NCBI RefSeq assembly: GCF_900182655.1
Contig: NZ_FXTC01000002.1
Span: 124,001-188,000 of the forward strand
Direction: 5' to 3'
Length of the DNA stretch: 64,000 nt
Source: Chryseobacterium rhizoplanae
GTDB taxonomy: Bacteria; Bacteroidota; Bacteroidia; Flavobacteriales; Weeksellaceae
Positions 1 to 8,373 of the stretch are shown here, one piece after another. Numbering within the stretch: position 1 is the first letter of the stretch; the number at the start of each line of letters is the position of its first letter. Below the pieces are notes generated by a model that saw only the letters and a list, made by a program, of their open reading frames with translations, was not told the DNA's origin and made no database searches. The translations under genes were made by a program, and so were the position numbers.

Positions 1-619
1 TTTCGCAACGGATTCCTCCGGTGCAGTACATCAAAAGGTTTTTATCTTCTTTAAAGTCTTGTAACTGTTCATTGATAATCGGTAAACTTTCCCTGAAGTT
101 TTCCACATCCGGAGTAATTGCTCCTTCAAAGTGACCTACTTCACTTTCATAGTGATTTCTGAAGTCTACAACGATTGTATTCGGATCTTCAAGTAAATTA
201 TTGAACTCCTGAGCTTTTAAGTGAATTCCTTTATTGGTAACATCAAAAGTTTCGTCATTCAAACCGTCAGCAACAATTTTATTTCTAACCTTAATTGTCA
301 ATTTTAAAAAAGAATAGTTATCCTGGTCCACAGCGACATTCAAACGGATTCCTTTCATAAAATCATAAACTTCCAGCGTATTTCGGAAAGCCTCAAACTG
401 ATCTGCAGGAATACTCATCTGAGCATTAATTCCTTCTTTTGCTACATAAATACGGCCAAGTGCATCCAGTGCATTCCAGGCTATAAATAATTCGTCGCGA
501 AATTTTTTGGGATCTTCAATTTTGGCATACGCATAGAAAGACAAAGTAAGGCGGTCTTTACCGGCTTCATCAATAAGTTGAGCTCTTTCTTCTGCGCTTA
601 AGGTGTTATACAGTTGCAT
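1..619 (-). CDS. trhO: tRNA uridine(34) hydroxylase TrhO (rhodanese-like), C-terminus cut by window edge
   Basis: The minus strand starts with ATG at 619 (MQLYNTLSAEERAQL) and stays open for 206 codons to base 1, so the C-terminus lies outside the window. An N-terminal acylphosphatase-like part (residues about 20-110) is followed by a rhodanese domain. The rhodanese active-site loop CTGGIRC is visible at the very edge, with the first Cys as the expected catalytic residue. TrhO (YceA) proteins make 5-hydroxyuridine at the wobble position of some tRNAs in an oxygen-dependent reaction. A -7 box (TATCTTTG, minus strand 654-661) lies about 35 bp upstream of the start. The family call is strong; the exact reaction is taken from family knowledge. 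Confidence 0.88.
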   Translation of the reverse strand, partial: MQLYNTLSAEERAQLIDEAGKDRLTLSFYAYAKIEDPKKFRDELFIAWNALDALGRIYVAKEGINAQMSIPADQFEAFRNTLEVYDFMKGIRLNVAVDQDNYSFLKLTIKVRNKIVADGLNDETFDVTNKGIHLKAQEFNNLLEDPNTIVVDFRNHYESEVGHFEGAITPDVENFRESLPIINEQLQDFKEDKNLLMYCTGGIRCE

Positions 620-653
620 GCTATAAACGTTTTAAGTGAGAATAAAATTTTTG

Positions 654-661
654 CAAAGATA
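654..661 (-). promoter_or_regulatory. -7 box of the trhO promoter
   Basis: The minus strand reads TATCTTTG, a full match to the Bacteroidetes TAnnTTTG -7 element, 35 bp upstream of the trhO ATG. No clear TTG is seen at the -33 spacing. Confidence 0.5.
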
Positions 662-808
662 ATCATTTTTGAATTAAGTATCTTTATGACACAAATCACA
701 GGAAGTTAATAATGAGCCGTCAAAATTGAATAATTCGCAATAAATAATGAAAAAAGGACCTATTTTATATGTTATAACTGACATATTTTCTTTAATTTTT
801 TTTTAAGT

Positions 809-832
809 ATTGTTAATCTTGGCATTAACAAT
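809..832. promoter_or_regulatory. Palindromic operator candidate upstream of the Do-type protease
   Basis: ATTGTTAAT and ATTAACAAT form a perfect 9-bp inverted repeat around a 6-bp spacer. It lies 150 bp upstream of the protease start in the 361-bp gap shared with trhO. Short direct repeats of ATGACATAA follow at 834-842 and 851-859, with a related TGACATA at 779-785. This arrangement suits a dimeric regulator, but no regulator is identified. The rest of the gap is AT-rich and shows nothing else. Confidence 0.35.
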
Positions 833-901
833 TATGACATAAGGTATAAAATGACATAATAGCCGTTAAATTTTAGTTAAAATTGAAACATAGCATACTA
901 A

Positions 902-928
902 TTGCTTACTTATTTAACATTAAATTTG
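902..928 (+). promoter_or_regulatory. Candidate promoter of the Do-type protease
   Basis: TAAATTTG at 921-928 matches TAnnTTTG. A TTG at 902-904 lies 16 bp upstream, slightly short of the usual 19. The ATG follows at 981, giving a leader of about 45 nt. Confidence 0.45.
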
Positions 929-980
929 TTTACTCAAAAACATAAAAAAGAAATTAATTAATAAACAAGAAAGATATACA

Positions 981-2516
981 ATGAAGAGTACTTTAAAAAA
1001 ACTATTACCATTTGCAGTAGTAGGAGTAATTTCCGGAGCTACTACCGTTGGAGCCATACAATATTTAGGACACAACTCCAACAATGGAGATCAATCTTAT
1101 TTCACAACGTCCGCACCTAATACTTCATTCGCAGGAATGAATACGGGAGCTGTAGGCGACGATTTTGTGAAAGCAGCCAAAACAACCGTTCCGGCTGTAG
1201 TTACCATCAAAAATTACCAAAGCAGGACAGCAAGCAGAGCTTCTGAGCAGGATTTATTTGACTTTTTCTTCGGTGATCCTTTCGGAGGAAGAGGCCAGGG
1301 CCAGCAGAGACAGAAGCAACAGCAGGCTCCTGACAATATGCCATCGGGAATGGGTTCAGGTGTGATCATCTCTCCGGACGGTTATATCATTTCCAATAAC
1401 CACGTGGTAGCAGGTGCCAATAAGCTGGAAGTAGTATTAAGCAACAAAAAATCATATATCGCTACCTTGGTAGGAACCGATCCAAATACAGATATCTCTC
1501 TATTAAAGATTGAAGAAAAAGGTCTTCCTTACTTAAATTTCGCGAATTCTGACAATATTGACGTAGGGCAATGGGTTCTTGCAGTAGGAAATCCACTTGG
1601 ATTAAACTCTACGGTAACAGCAGGTATTGTTTCGGCTAAAGGAAGAGGGATCGGAATTTTAAGCAGCCAGGGGAAAGCAGCTAATCCTATTGAAAGCTTT
1701 ATCCAGACAGATGCTGCTATTAACCCTGGTAACTCAGGAGGAGCTTTGGTAAATACAAATGGGGAACTTATCGGAATCAACTCTGCAATCCAGTCTACTA
1801 CAGGATATTATCAGGGATACGGATTTGCAGTTCCTTCTAACTTAGCCAGAAAAATTGTTGAGGATATCAAGAAATTCGGAATTGTACAGAGAGGATTCTT
1901 AGGCGTTCAGTCTTTAGACCTTTCGAATGATCAATTGGTAACTTCCTACAATCAGCAATATAAGACAAACCTAAAAATAGGATCTGGAATCTATATTACA
2001 GGATTTGGTGAGAACAGTGGCGCAGAAGATGCAGGCTTGAAAAAAGGAGATGTTATCACAAAAGTAGACACCTACGATATCACAGACTTTGCAGATCTTT
2101 CTATGTCAATCGGAAGCAAACGTCCGGGTGATAAAGTACAGGTAACGTATTTAAGAAATGGTAAAGAAGGCACTACTACTGTAACACTTAGAGATCAGAA
2201 AGGAGGTACTTCTACAAGAACAAAAGCGGATCTTAGTGTAACTGAAAAAATTGGATCAGAATTCCAAAGCATTGATGACAGAACGAAAGCTTATTACGGC
2301 TTAAATAGTGGAGTTGTTGCTAAAAATGTTATAGAAGGAAGTGAAATGGCTAAAGCAGGAATTGTAGACGGTTATATCATCACAGAAATCAATGGTAAGC
2401 CTGTAAATTCACAGAAAGATGTGGAAAGTTTACTGAATAAATTCTCCGGAACCGCACAGATAAAATACATGGACGACTACGGAAGAAATTACCAGAGAGG
2501 ATTCAAAATGCCTTAA
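981..2516 (+). CDS. Periplasmic Do/HtrA-family serine endoprotease (DegP/DegQ-like)
   Basis: This 511-residue protein degrades or refolds damaged envelope proteins in the periplasm. An N-terminal hydrophobic stretch (about residues 8-27) acts as signal or anchor. The trypsin-like domain carries the catalytic triad: His141 in NNHVV, Asp171 in NTDISLL and Ser252 in GNSGG. A Gln/Gly-rich loop (about 100-118) precedes it, as in the regulatory LA loop of DegP. Two PDZ domains follow (about 300-400 and 425-505), so the architecture is the full DegP/DegQ type. The upstream gap holds a palindrome and TGACATA repeats that may mediate envelope-stress control. A strong terminator follows. DegP versus DegQ cannot be told from sequence alone. 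Confidence 0.93.
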   Translation: MKSTLKKLLPFAVVGVISGATTVGAIQYLGHNSNNGDQSYFTTSAPNTSFAGMNTGAVGDDFVKAAKTTVPAVVTIKNYQSRTASRASEQDLFDFFFGDPFGGRGQGQQRQKQQQAPDNMPSGMGSGVIISPDGYIISNNHVVAGANKLEVVLSNKKSYIATLVGTDPNTDISLLKIEEKGLPYLNFANSDNIDVGQWVLAVGNPLGLNSTVTAGIVSAKGRGIGILSSQGKAANPIESFIQTDAAINPGNSGGALVNTNGELIGINSAIQSTTGYYQGYGFAVPSNLARKIVEDIKKFGIVQRGFLGVQSLDLSNDQLVTSYNQQYKTNLKIGSGIYITGFGENSGAEDAGLKKGDVITKVDTYDITDFADLSMSIGSKRPGDKVQVTYLRNGKEGTTTVTLRDQKGGTSTRTKADLSVTEKIGSEFQSIDDRTKAYYGLNSGVVAKNVIEGSEMAKAGIVDGYIITEINGKPVNSQKDVESLLNKFSGTAQIKYMDDYGRNYQRGFKMP

Positions 2517-2553
2517 TAAGGAAACTAAATTAGTTTTTCATATCAACAAAAAA

Positions 2554-2580
2554 CGCTGCAGAAATCTGCAGCGTTTTTTT
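2554..2580. terminator. Terminator between the convergent protease and membrane-protein genes
   Basis: CGCTGCAGA and TCTGCAGCG pair around a 2-nt gap and are followed by seven T on the plus strand. A-rich sequence on the left flank gives a T-run on the minus strand, so it probably works both ways. Confidence 0.85.
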
Positions 2581-2585
2581 ATTAT

Positions 2586-3041
2586 TTATTTAGGCTTATT
2601 CATTTTTTCAGCAATCCTTTTCTGCTTGTTCCGCTCATAAATCACTTCTACAATTTTACCTCCAATCCAGGAAAACGGAAAGAACGTAAGGAAAATAGAG
2701 ATCTTATAAAATGTAGGATGGTAAGGAAATATAATCACATCCAGCATCGCGATAAAGAGCATAATAAAACCGATCAGAATAGCATAAGCTACTTTAGCAT
2801 ATTTAACGATGATAGCCGTTGCCACTCCACCAATGGTAGTTCCCAATCCGGAAATAAACAACAGGAAGCCGAAAAAGGCCTGATCATCTTTCATACTGAA
2901 AAGAAACCTCTGCCAGTGCTCAAACGGAGCAAAAGCATCAAAAGTAACCCATTGCGGAAAAGCCCTTATACCAAGAGTAATAATAAGCCCTGCAATACCA
3001 AGACCTACCAGAACCGCAATTGTATTTCTTATAAAATTCAT
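2586..3041 (-). CDS. Small integral membrane protein of unknown function
   Basis: The 151-residue protein has about four hydrophobic segments (roughly residues 6-27, 56-80, 82-104 and 109-128) and a basic C-terminal tail rich in Lys and Arg. I do not recognise the family. Its ATG shares one base with the TAA stop of ridA (TAATG), so the two are almost certainly translated together from the ridA promoter. It ends just before the bidirectional terminator. RidA quenches reactive imines, but nothing in this protein links it to that chemistry. The reading frame is well supported by the overlap and by normal codon use. Confidence 0.8.
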   Translation of the reverse strand: MNFIRNTIAVLVGLGIAGLIITLGIRAFPQWVTFDAFAPFEHWQRFLFSMKDDQAFFGFLLFISGLGTTIGGVATAIIVKYAKVAYAILIGFIMLFIAMLDVIIFPYHPTFYKISIFLTFFPFSWIGGKIVEVIYERNKQKRIAEKMNKPK

Positions 3042-3421
3042 TAATCCTGATGTGCGATCATAGAAATTTCGATATCCACATTTTTAGGCAGGCAAGAAAC
3101 CTGTACTGTTTCACGGGCAGGATAGCTTTCTGAATCTAAGTAAGAAGCATAGATATCATTCATTACAGCAAAATCATCCATACTCTTAAGGAAGATTGTT
3201 GCTTTTACAACGTTTTTGAAAGTCATTCCGGCTTCAGTAAGAATTGCCTCAAGGTTTTTCATTACCTGGTGCGTTTCTTTTTCAATTCCTTCTACCAGTT
3301 TACCAGTTGCAGGATCTACAGGAATCTGGCCGGAGATATACAAAACTCCGTTTGCCATATTAGCTTGTGAATAAGGCCCGATAGCTGCAGGTGCATTAAC
3401 TGTGTTGATGATTTGTTTCAT
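3041..3421 (-). CDS. ridA: RidA family reactive intermediate/imine deaminase
   Basis: At 126 residues this is the normal length for the YjgF/YER057c/UK114 family. It removes reactive enamine and imine intermediates released by PLP enzymes, protecting them from damage. Visible hallmarks are IGPYSQA near the N-terminus, SGQIPVDPATG in the middle and the late block YPARETVQV, whose Arg is expected to bind the substrate carboxylate. It is the first gene of a two-gene unit with the membrane protein downstream. A promoter with TTG-N20-TATATTTG lies about 100 bp upstream. Confidence 0.93.
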   Translation of the reverse strand: MKQIINTVNAPAAIGPYSQANMANGVLYISGQIPVDPATGKLVEGIEKETHQVMKNLEAILTEAGMTFKNVVKATIFLKSMDDFAVMNDIYASYLDSESYPARETVQVSCLPKNVDIEISMIAHQD

Positions 3422-3517
3422 AGCGGATATTTATTTTTTTTCTAAGGTCATATGTCATCACTTTTGCCGGTAAGAAAATTCTGCCAGCAGTGATTTCATT
3501 AGAAACTATTTTGGTTG

Positions 3518-3548
3518 CAAATATAAAATTTATATTCTCAAATCCCAA
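3518..3548 (-). promoter_or_regulatory. Promoter of the ridA operon
   Basis: The minus strand reads TTG (3546-3548), 20 bp, then TATATTTG (3518-3525), a good match to the Bacteroidetes consensus. The predicted leader is about 90 nt. Confidence 0.6.
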
Positions 3549-3555
3549 TCTGATA

Positions 3556-6141
3556 TTAGAAAGGTGCATTAGGCTGAGTAAAGCTTCTGTCTTTATACTT
3601 CAAGGCGTCGCTTAAGATATTGGCTTTGATACCGATAAAGAAGTCATACACTTTATACTGTCCGAAAGGAACCCAGTTGAAATTGATCGTAAAGCTTCGC
3701 TGATCTCTTGAAAAACCAATTCTCGTATACGCCAATTCTTTAGTCACCATATCATAATGCGTACTTCCTGTGATATTCCAGAAAGGAGTAAGCTTAAGAC
3801 TCCCGTCTAATCCTATGGAAGCAATCTTATTGGCAAACCTGCTCAGTCCTTTTGAATAGGCATAATTGGCGCTGATGTTTAAAGTCCATGCCTGATCAAA
3901 ATGGGCATAATGATCATCATCAAAATAATAATTTTCATTTCGGACCTCTCCTTTTGAAGAATATTTTTTAGCATAATCTGTTTTCTCTCCAAAAATTTCG
4001 CTGCTTAAAGGATAAGACAGCTGAACATTGAATCCCTGTACACTGAAGTGCCCGAACTGTTCTGTTCTTACCCCGGTATCCTGACCGGAAGAGAAATCGA
4101 TTTTATATGGTTCCAGTGCAAGACTGGTATTTACTGTAAGCTTATTATTAAAGAATGAAGACTGCCCGTTGATTGAGAAGACAGACCAAGGGTGATCATT
4201 AGCCGCAAAGTTGTAGCTTCCTGAAAGGTTTAAAGATTCAAATATCTTGATTTTTTTCACCCCTGTAGAATCACTCTTGGATTTTACTTTCATCTCAATA
4301 TTGTTACCGATATTGAAACCTAAAGCTCCCTGCATGCCACTTGACGGACTTCCTATGATTCCTTTCTCGAAAATAGAATAAGGAGTCAACGCTCCGGTTG
4401 CATTGTAATAATTTTTATAATATCCGAAATTAGGACTTGAAAAATCCGGAGAGTATGTAAAGCTGACACTTGGTGTCATCATATGTCTTACCGCTTCTAT
4501 CGCAGACCCTTTTTTGAATTTCATCATTCCGAAAAGTGTAGTCTGAAGACTGGCAGAAGTAGAGAATGTAGAATATCCTGAGAAGTTTTTATTGATCTCA
4601 TCCACTGTTACATTCTTTACCGGATCATAATATCTATTAAGTGTTTTCGTAGTCAAAGCATTATCGATATTGGCACTTAAACTGAACGTGAAATATTTTG
4701 CCACTGTGGTATTGGTAGCTAATGCAATATTATTTTTAAGTCCCGTCTGCATTTTGTCCCACATTTCTTTTTTAAACAGTTCGTTCTCCTGAGTATTAAC
4801 GAAATTGGTAAGGTTGAAACCTGTATTCACCGTAATATTTTCAAGAAGTCCCTGTCTTATTCCTGTTCTTGATTTAAACAGATAAAACTGATTGATCGCT
4901 ACGTTCATCTGTGGAAGACGAAGATCTGCCAATCCGGTCGCAAAGTTCTGTGAATAAGAAGCCGTTCCGGTAATTGTTGCCGGAAGTTTCAGAAATCTTT
5001 TGGTAAGGGTTACCGTAGAGTTCTGCTGGGTATTCAATACATTCTGGTTGAAAATATAGTTGTTGTTAAGCGGGTTGTTATAAAACTTTGTACTTACGAT
5101 ATCCACAGAAGCACTGAATGTAAGGAAAGGATTCGCTTTAGAATCCTGGGAGTGCGTCCAGTTGATTCTATAAGTACTGTTTTTGGTATAATCGTCCAAC
5201 CCCTTAATACCTCTTACCATGGTTCCGATATCCGCTGTAAAGTTTCCGGAGTAACGGTACTTCTTCTGATAATTTACCTGAGGACGTAAGTTCCAGCTTC
5301 CTTTTGTATAGATATCAGCAAGAACCTTCAAATCAAAGTGTTCTCCAATAGGCTGGTAATATCCTATTCCGTTAAGGAAAAACCCTACATCTTCCCTTTC
5401 CCCGAAACTTGGAATCAGGATACCCGCTGCCCTTTTATCTGAAAACGGTAAAATAGCAAACGGAAGATAAAGAGGGGTAGGAACCTGCTCGATAAACATT
5501 TGGATAGGTCCTGTAACGATCTGGGATTTTGTTTTGGTTTTAATCAGCTTGATATTATAAGCCCTCATAAAATAATCCGCAGCCGTATCTTTTTTCTTAA
5601 TGAAATAATCATCCGTGGTATAATCCGCTTTTCTCATCGCGAATACGGAATCGTTGTATTTTTTAGTTTTCTGGGCTATAATTACTCCTTCACTTTCTTC
5701 TGTTCTTGCATTGAAAGCAATGGCTTGTTTGGTTTTTGTATTATAGCTAAACTCGTTGGTTTCGTATTTTTTCCCGGCCTGTGTAGTGATTACAGGCTCA
5801 ATAATTTTTCCTAAAGAATCCTGCTTTCCTCTGGCGTAGATCAGATTTTTATTATCATCTATTGAAATATAGTCTGCATCAATCTGCATATCCTGATACT
5901 TCACCTGTGCATTTTTGTTGAGAAAAGTCATCTTTTTGGGGATGTCTCTTCTCTGATCATCAGCTTTTGTGCGAAGAACATCTTCCAAAGTTTCTTTTTT
6001 TACAACTATGGTATCCTTTTTGGAAATAGTATCATTAACCGCATTTTTAGGCAATTTTTCAGGAGTTTTCTGTGCTAAAAAATTGTTAAAAATTAGGATA
6101 ATTAAAATTTGTAATATATTTTTGAGGACGGTTTTGGCCAA
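3556..6141 (-). CDS. LptD-like outer-membrane LPS assembly protein
   Basis: The 861-residue protein matches the Bacteroidetes form of LptD, which inserts LPS into the outer leaflet together with LptE. A signal peptide (about residues 1-23) is followed by a periplasmic OstA/LptA-like part (about 75-190), seen in the alternating short strands of YARGKQDS and YETNEFSYNTKTKQA. The rest is a long beta-barrel rich in aromatic, alternating strands. The C-terminus ends in PNAPF, so the last residue is aromatic as in many outer-membrane barrels. It is divergent from the amidase gene, with 53 bp between the starts; a TAATTTTG -7 box (minus strand 6165-6172) sits there. The LptD assignment rests on architecture and overall style, with moderate to high confidence. 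Confidence 0.82.
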   Translation of the reverse strand: MAKTVLKNILQILIILIFNNFLAQKTPEKLPKNAVNDTISKKDTIVVKKETLEDVLRTKADDQRRDIPKKMTFLNKNAQVKYQDMQIDADYISIDDNKNLIYARGKQDSLGKIIEPVITTQAGKKYETNEFSYNTKTKQAIAFNARTEESEGVIIAQKTKKYNDSVFAMRKADYTTDDYFIKKKDTAADYFMRAYNIKLIKTKTKSQIVTGPIQMFIEQVPTPLYLPFAILPFSDKRAAGILIPSFGEREDVGFFLNGIGYYQPIGEHFDLKVLADIYTKGSWNLRPQVNYQKKYRYSGNFTADIGTMVRGIKGLDDYTKNSTYRINWTHSQDSKANPFLTFSASVDIVSTKFYNNPLNNNYIFNQNVLNTQQNSTVTLTKRFLKLPATITGTASYSQNFATGLADLRLPQMNVAINQFYLFKSRTGIRQGLLENITVNTGFNLTNFVNTQENELFKKEMWDKMQTGLKNNIALATNTTVAKYFTFSLSANIDNALTTKTLNRYYDPVKNVTVDEINKNFSGYSTFSTSASLQTTLFGMMKFKKGSAIEAVRHMMTPSVSFTYSPDFSSPNFGYYKNYYNATGALTPYSIFEKGIIGSPSSGMQGALGFNIGNNIEMKVKSKSDSTGVKKIKIFESLNLSGSYNFAANDHPWSVFSINGQSSFFNNKLTVNTSLALEPYKIDFSSGQDTGVRTEQFGHFSVQGFNVQLSYPLSSEIFGEKTDYAKKYSSKGEVRNENYYFDDDHYAHFDQAWTLNISANYAYSKGLSRFANKIASIGLDGSLKLTPFWNITGSTHYDMVTKELAYTRIGFSRDQRSFTINFNWVPFGQYKVYDFFIGIKANILSDALKYKDRSFTQPNAPF

Positions 6142-6164
6142 TTTTATTATATATAATTAAGGCC

Positions 6165-6172
6165 CAAAATTA
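6165..6172 (-). promoter_or_regulatory. -7 box of the lptD-like gene
   Basis: The minus strand reads TAATTTTG, 23 bp upstream of the ATG at 6141. No good -33 TTG is present at the usual spacing. Confidence 0.4.
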
Positions 6173-6194
6173 ATATAATTTTTATAACTGTAAG

Positions 6195-7481
6195 ATGCAC
6201 AAACAAAATTTTAAAATAATTTTATCATTTCTCCTTATCCTTACCAGCAACTTTATTTTCTCTCAGAAGAAGTTTACTATCGTTCTGGATGCTGGACACG
6301 GAGGAAGTGATCATGGGGCCAACAGGACCTATTCTGATATCGGAAGAGTCGCGGAAAAAGACATTACACTTGCCATTACGTTAAAAGTAGGCGCAATGTT
6401 AGAGAAAAACAGAGATTTCAAAGTTATATATACCCGTAAGATTGACGAGTATCCTTCCCTATCTGACAGAACCAATCTGGCCAACAGGAGCAAAGCAGAT
6501 CTGTTTATATCGATTCACTGTAATTCTTCCCAAAGACCTACAGCTTATGGTACAGAAACATATGTACAGGGACCTAACCAGAATAACGAGAATCTTGAAG
6601 TAGCCAAAAGGGAAAATGATGTGATCTTCCTGGATGAAAAAGATAAGCAGACCTTCGGATCTTACAACCCTGATTCTCCGGAGTCATTGATTGCCTTAAA
6701 GCTTCAGCAGAACAAATATCTGGAATCAAGTCTTCTTTTGGGAGGATTGGTAGAGGATAACTTTGTAAATAAAGATAAGCGTTCCTCAAGAGGAGTTTTT
6801 CAAAAGAACCTTCACGTTCTCCGTATGAATGCCATGCCATCTGTACTGATAGAAACAGGTTTCATCAACCATCCGGAAGAGAGTCATTATATTGCTTCAG
6901 ACAAAGGACAGACTGAAATTGCAGAAAGTATTTACAATGCTATTATTGATTATAAAAAAGCAGTTGATAGAAAATCCGGCGGTTCTATTGCTGTCAGAAA
7001 GCCAGAGCCTGAAAAACCGGCAGAAGTTCCTTTGAAAAATGATTTCAGAATTCTATTGATGAGTTCACCTACGAAATACAATGAAAATGATCCTGCCCTG
7101 AAAGGACTGAACTATATTCTTACTCTTAAGGAGAACGGACAATACAAGTATTACTATGCCGTAACCAATATGGCTTCCGTAAAAGATATCAATCTTAAAA
7201 CAGCCAAGGATGCAGGCTTCAGAAATGCTTTTGCCGTAGGATTTATGCCTAATCAAAGGATTAATATGGGGTATTACACCATTGAAGTATACTCCGGGGA
7301 CAAGCTGAATGGCAATTCTTACATCCTTCAGAACCTGAAAGACGTAGAAAGAGAGAAAGACAATGGCGTTTTTTATTATACCTATGGAAAGGTGTACACG
7401 TTGGAAGATGCAGCAAAACTTCAAAAGGAGCTTGAAGCTAAAGGCATCAAAAACACCGTGATACAAAAAGTCTATAAATAA
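6195..7481 (+). CDS. N-acetylmuramoyl-L-alanine amidase (Amidase_3) with a SPOR-like C-terminus
   Basis: The 428-residue exported enzyme cleaves the amide bond between MurNAc and the stem peptide during cell separation or wall turnover. A signal peptide (1-23) ends at FSQ. The zinc site of the Amidase_3 fold is complete: His35 in DAGHGG, Glu54 in VAEKD and His108 in SIHCN, with the catalytic Glu220 in IETGFINHP. The loop near residues 125-200 is longer than in minimal AmiC enzymes. A region from about 275 to 428 ends in LEDAAKLQKELEAKGI, which resembles a SPOR repeat that binds denuded septal glycan. It shares its upstream region with the lptD-like gene. Confidence 0.92.
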   Translation: MHKQNFKIILSFLLILTSNFIFSQKKFTIVLDAGHGGSDHGANRTYSDIGRVAEKDITLAITLKVGAMLEKNRDFKVIYTRKIDEYPSLSDRTNLANRSKADLFISIHCNSSQRPTAYGTETYVQGPNQNNENLEVAKRENDVIFLDEKDKQTFGSYNPDSPESLIALKLQQNKYLESSLLLGGLVEDNFVNKDKRSSRGVFQKNLHVLRMNAMPSVLIETGFINHPEESHYIASDKGQTEIAESIYNAIIDYKKAVDRKSGGSIAVRKPEPEKPAEVPLKNDFRILLMSSPTKYNENDPALKGLNYILTLKENGQYKYYYAVTNMASVKDINLKTAKDAGFRNAFAVGFMPNQRINMGYYTIEVYSGDKLNGNSYILQNLKDVEREKDNGVFYYTYGKVYTLEDAAKLQKELEAKGIKNTVIQKVYK

Positions 7482-7495
7482 TTAAAAAAAATAAT

Positions 7496-7526
7496 TTTGA
7501 AGTTAAAAAGTTAATGATTACTTTTG
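7496..7526 (+). promoter_or_regulatory. Promoter of tRNA-Glu 1
   Basis: TTTG (7496-7499), exactly 19 bp, then TACTTTTG (7519-7526): a perfect Bacteroidetes promoter. The tRNA starts 15 bp after the -7 box. Confidence 0.8.
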
Positions 7527-7540
7527 CAACCTCAAAATTT

Positions 7541-7615
7541 GGCCTATTCGTCTAGTGGTCAGGACTCAAGATTTTCATTCTTGCAACAGGGGTTCGATTC
7601 CCCTATAGGCTACCA
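7541..7615 (+). tRNA. tRNA-Glu (anticodon TTC), CCA encoded
   Basis: The gene folds as a full cloverleaf: acceptor GGCCTAT with ATAGGCT, anticodon stem CAAGA/TCTTG around the loop TTTTCAT, and T arm GGGGTTCGATTCCCC. The anticodon is TTC. The 3' CCA is encoded (7613-7615), unlike the three other copies in this window. Its stem and D-arm sequences also differ from those copies. Confidence 0.95.
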
Positions 7616-7621
7616 ATTTAC

Positions 7622-7653
7622 AAACCTTTAACGGATTCGTTAAAGGTTTTTTT
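7622..7653 (+). terminator. Terminator after tRNA-Glu 1
   Basis: AAACCTTTAACG and CGTTAAAGGTTT pair around the loop GATT and run into a T-tract. It closes the single-tRNA unit. Confidence 0.85.
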
Positions 7654-7872
7654 ATGACCTATTTTTCCTTGTATTTTATTTTCAAAAAATAATCCGGATA
7701 TTTTTTAAGAACTCTATTAAGGTTAATATTCCCAGGATTTTTTATCATGTTCTGACAAAATCATTAGAAATTGTGACATTCTAACAACCTGAAAATTACT
7801 ATCATTATAATATAGGACAATTACTTTTATTGTAAAAATTCATTCCCTTTATGTTATATGTCACAAAAGCAT

Positions 7873-7880
7873 TATATTTG
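7873..7880 (+). promoter_or_regulatory. -7 box upstream of the 106-residue gene
   Basis: TATATTTG matches TAnnTTTG. Transcription would begin near 7887, leaving a leader of about 100 nt before the ATG at 7987. No strong -33 element is seen. The stretch 7654-7872 is AT-rich and shows nothing else. Confidence 0.5.
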
Positions 7881-7894
7881 CAAAAATTTTAGCC

Positions 7895-7999
7895 ATGGTT
7901 GGTCACCCAAATATGGCCGCATTGATGAAAAATAATATTGATAAATCATTGTTTGTAGTTTTCTACAGGCTACCAAATTTTATATCATGCCGGATTTAA
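7895..7999 (+). other. Possible 34-codon upstream ORF overlapping the 106-residue gene
   Basis: An ATG 8 nt after the predicted transcript start opens a 34-codon frame (MVGHPNMAALMKNN...) that ends at 7999, 13 nt inside the next gene in another frame. It has no recognised domain. It could be a leader peptide coupled to the next gene, or simply chance in a short leader. There is no direct evidence of translation. Confidence 0.25.
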
Positions 8000-8307
8000 A
8001 AATACAAGAAGCGAAATTGCTTTTTAAGAAAATCCACTCTAACCCAAAAAGTTATGATTTACAAATCAATGAAGACGGGATTACAGGCAGAGATGATAAA
8101 ATCAGTTTCAGACTTTACAGGACTGGAGAGAGGGTTGCTTTTGAAGTAACAATTGACGGACTCACTTTCACCAACACCACTGGAGAATGGAACAATGCAT
8201 TGATCATGCTGGGAAATACGATCAAAAAATTAGAAAAAGAACAAGAAAATTTAAAAATAGAACAAGCAATAAATAAACTAAGAAAGTACCTCTCAGAAGA
8301 AAATTAA
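7987..8307 (+). CDS. Conserved-looking small soluble protein, function unknown
   Basis: The 106-residue protein has no signal peptide or membrane segment. The first two thirds alternate short strands (YDLQINEDGITGRDDKISFRL, then VAFEVTIDGLTFTN). The last third is one long, strongly charged helix rich in Lys and Glu (about residues 70-104) that could form a coiled coil. I do not recognise the family. It stands alone between a tRNA-Glu gene and rpsT. A -7 box sits 107 bp upstream and a possible short upstream ORF overlaps its start. ATG at 7987 is the only convincing start. Confidence 0.75.
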   Translation: MPDLKIQEAKLLFKKIHSNPKSYDLQINEDGITGRDDKISFRLYRTGERVAFEVTIDGLTFTNTTGEWNNALIMLGNTIKKLEKEQENLKIEQAINKLRKYLSEEN

Positions 8308-8323
8308 AATTTTTGAAAATAAA

Positions 8324-8355
8324 TTTGGTAGTTTTAAAAAAAGTTTATAGTTTTG
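8324..8355 (+). promoter_or_regulatory. Promoter of rpsT
   Basis: TTTG (8324-8327), 20 bp, then TAGTTTTG (8348-8355). The rpsT ATG follows 18 bp later, so the leader is only about 10 nt. Confidence 0.7.
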
Positions 8356-8373
8356 CACTCACATTTAAACGAT

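Noticed and set aside
8353..8373. Upstream TTG extension of rpsT
   Set aside because: The TTG is the end of the promoter -7 box, and bS20 proteins start MANHKSA.
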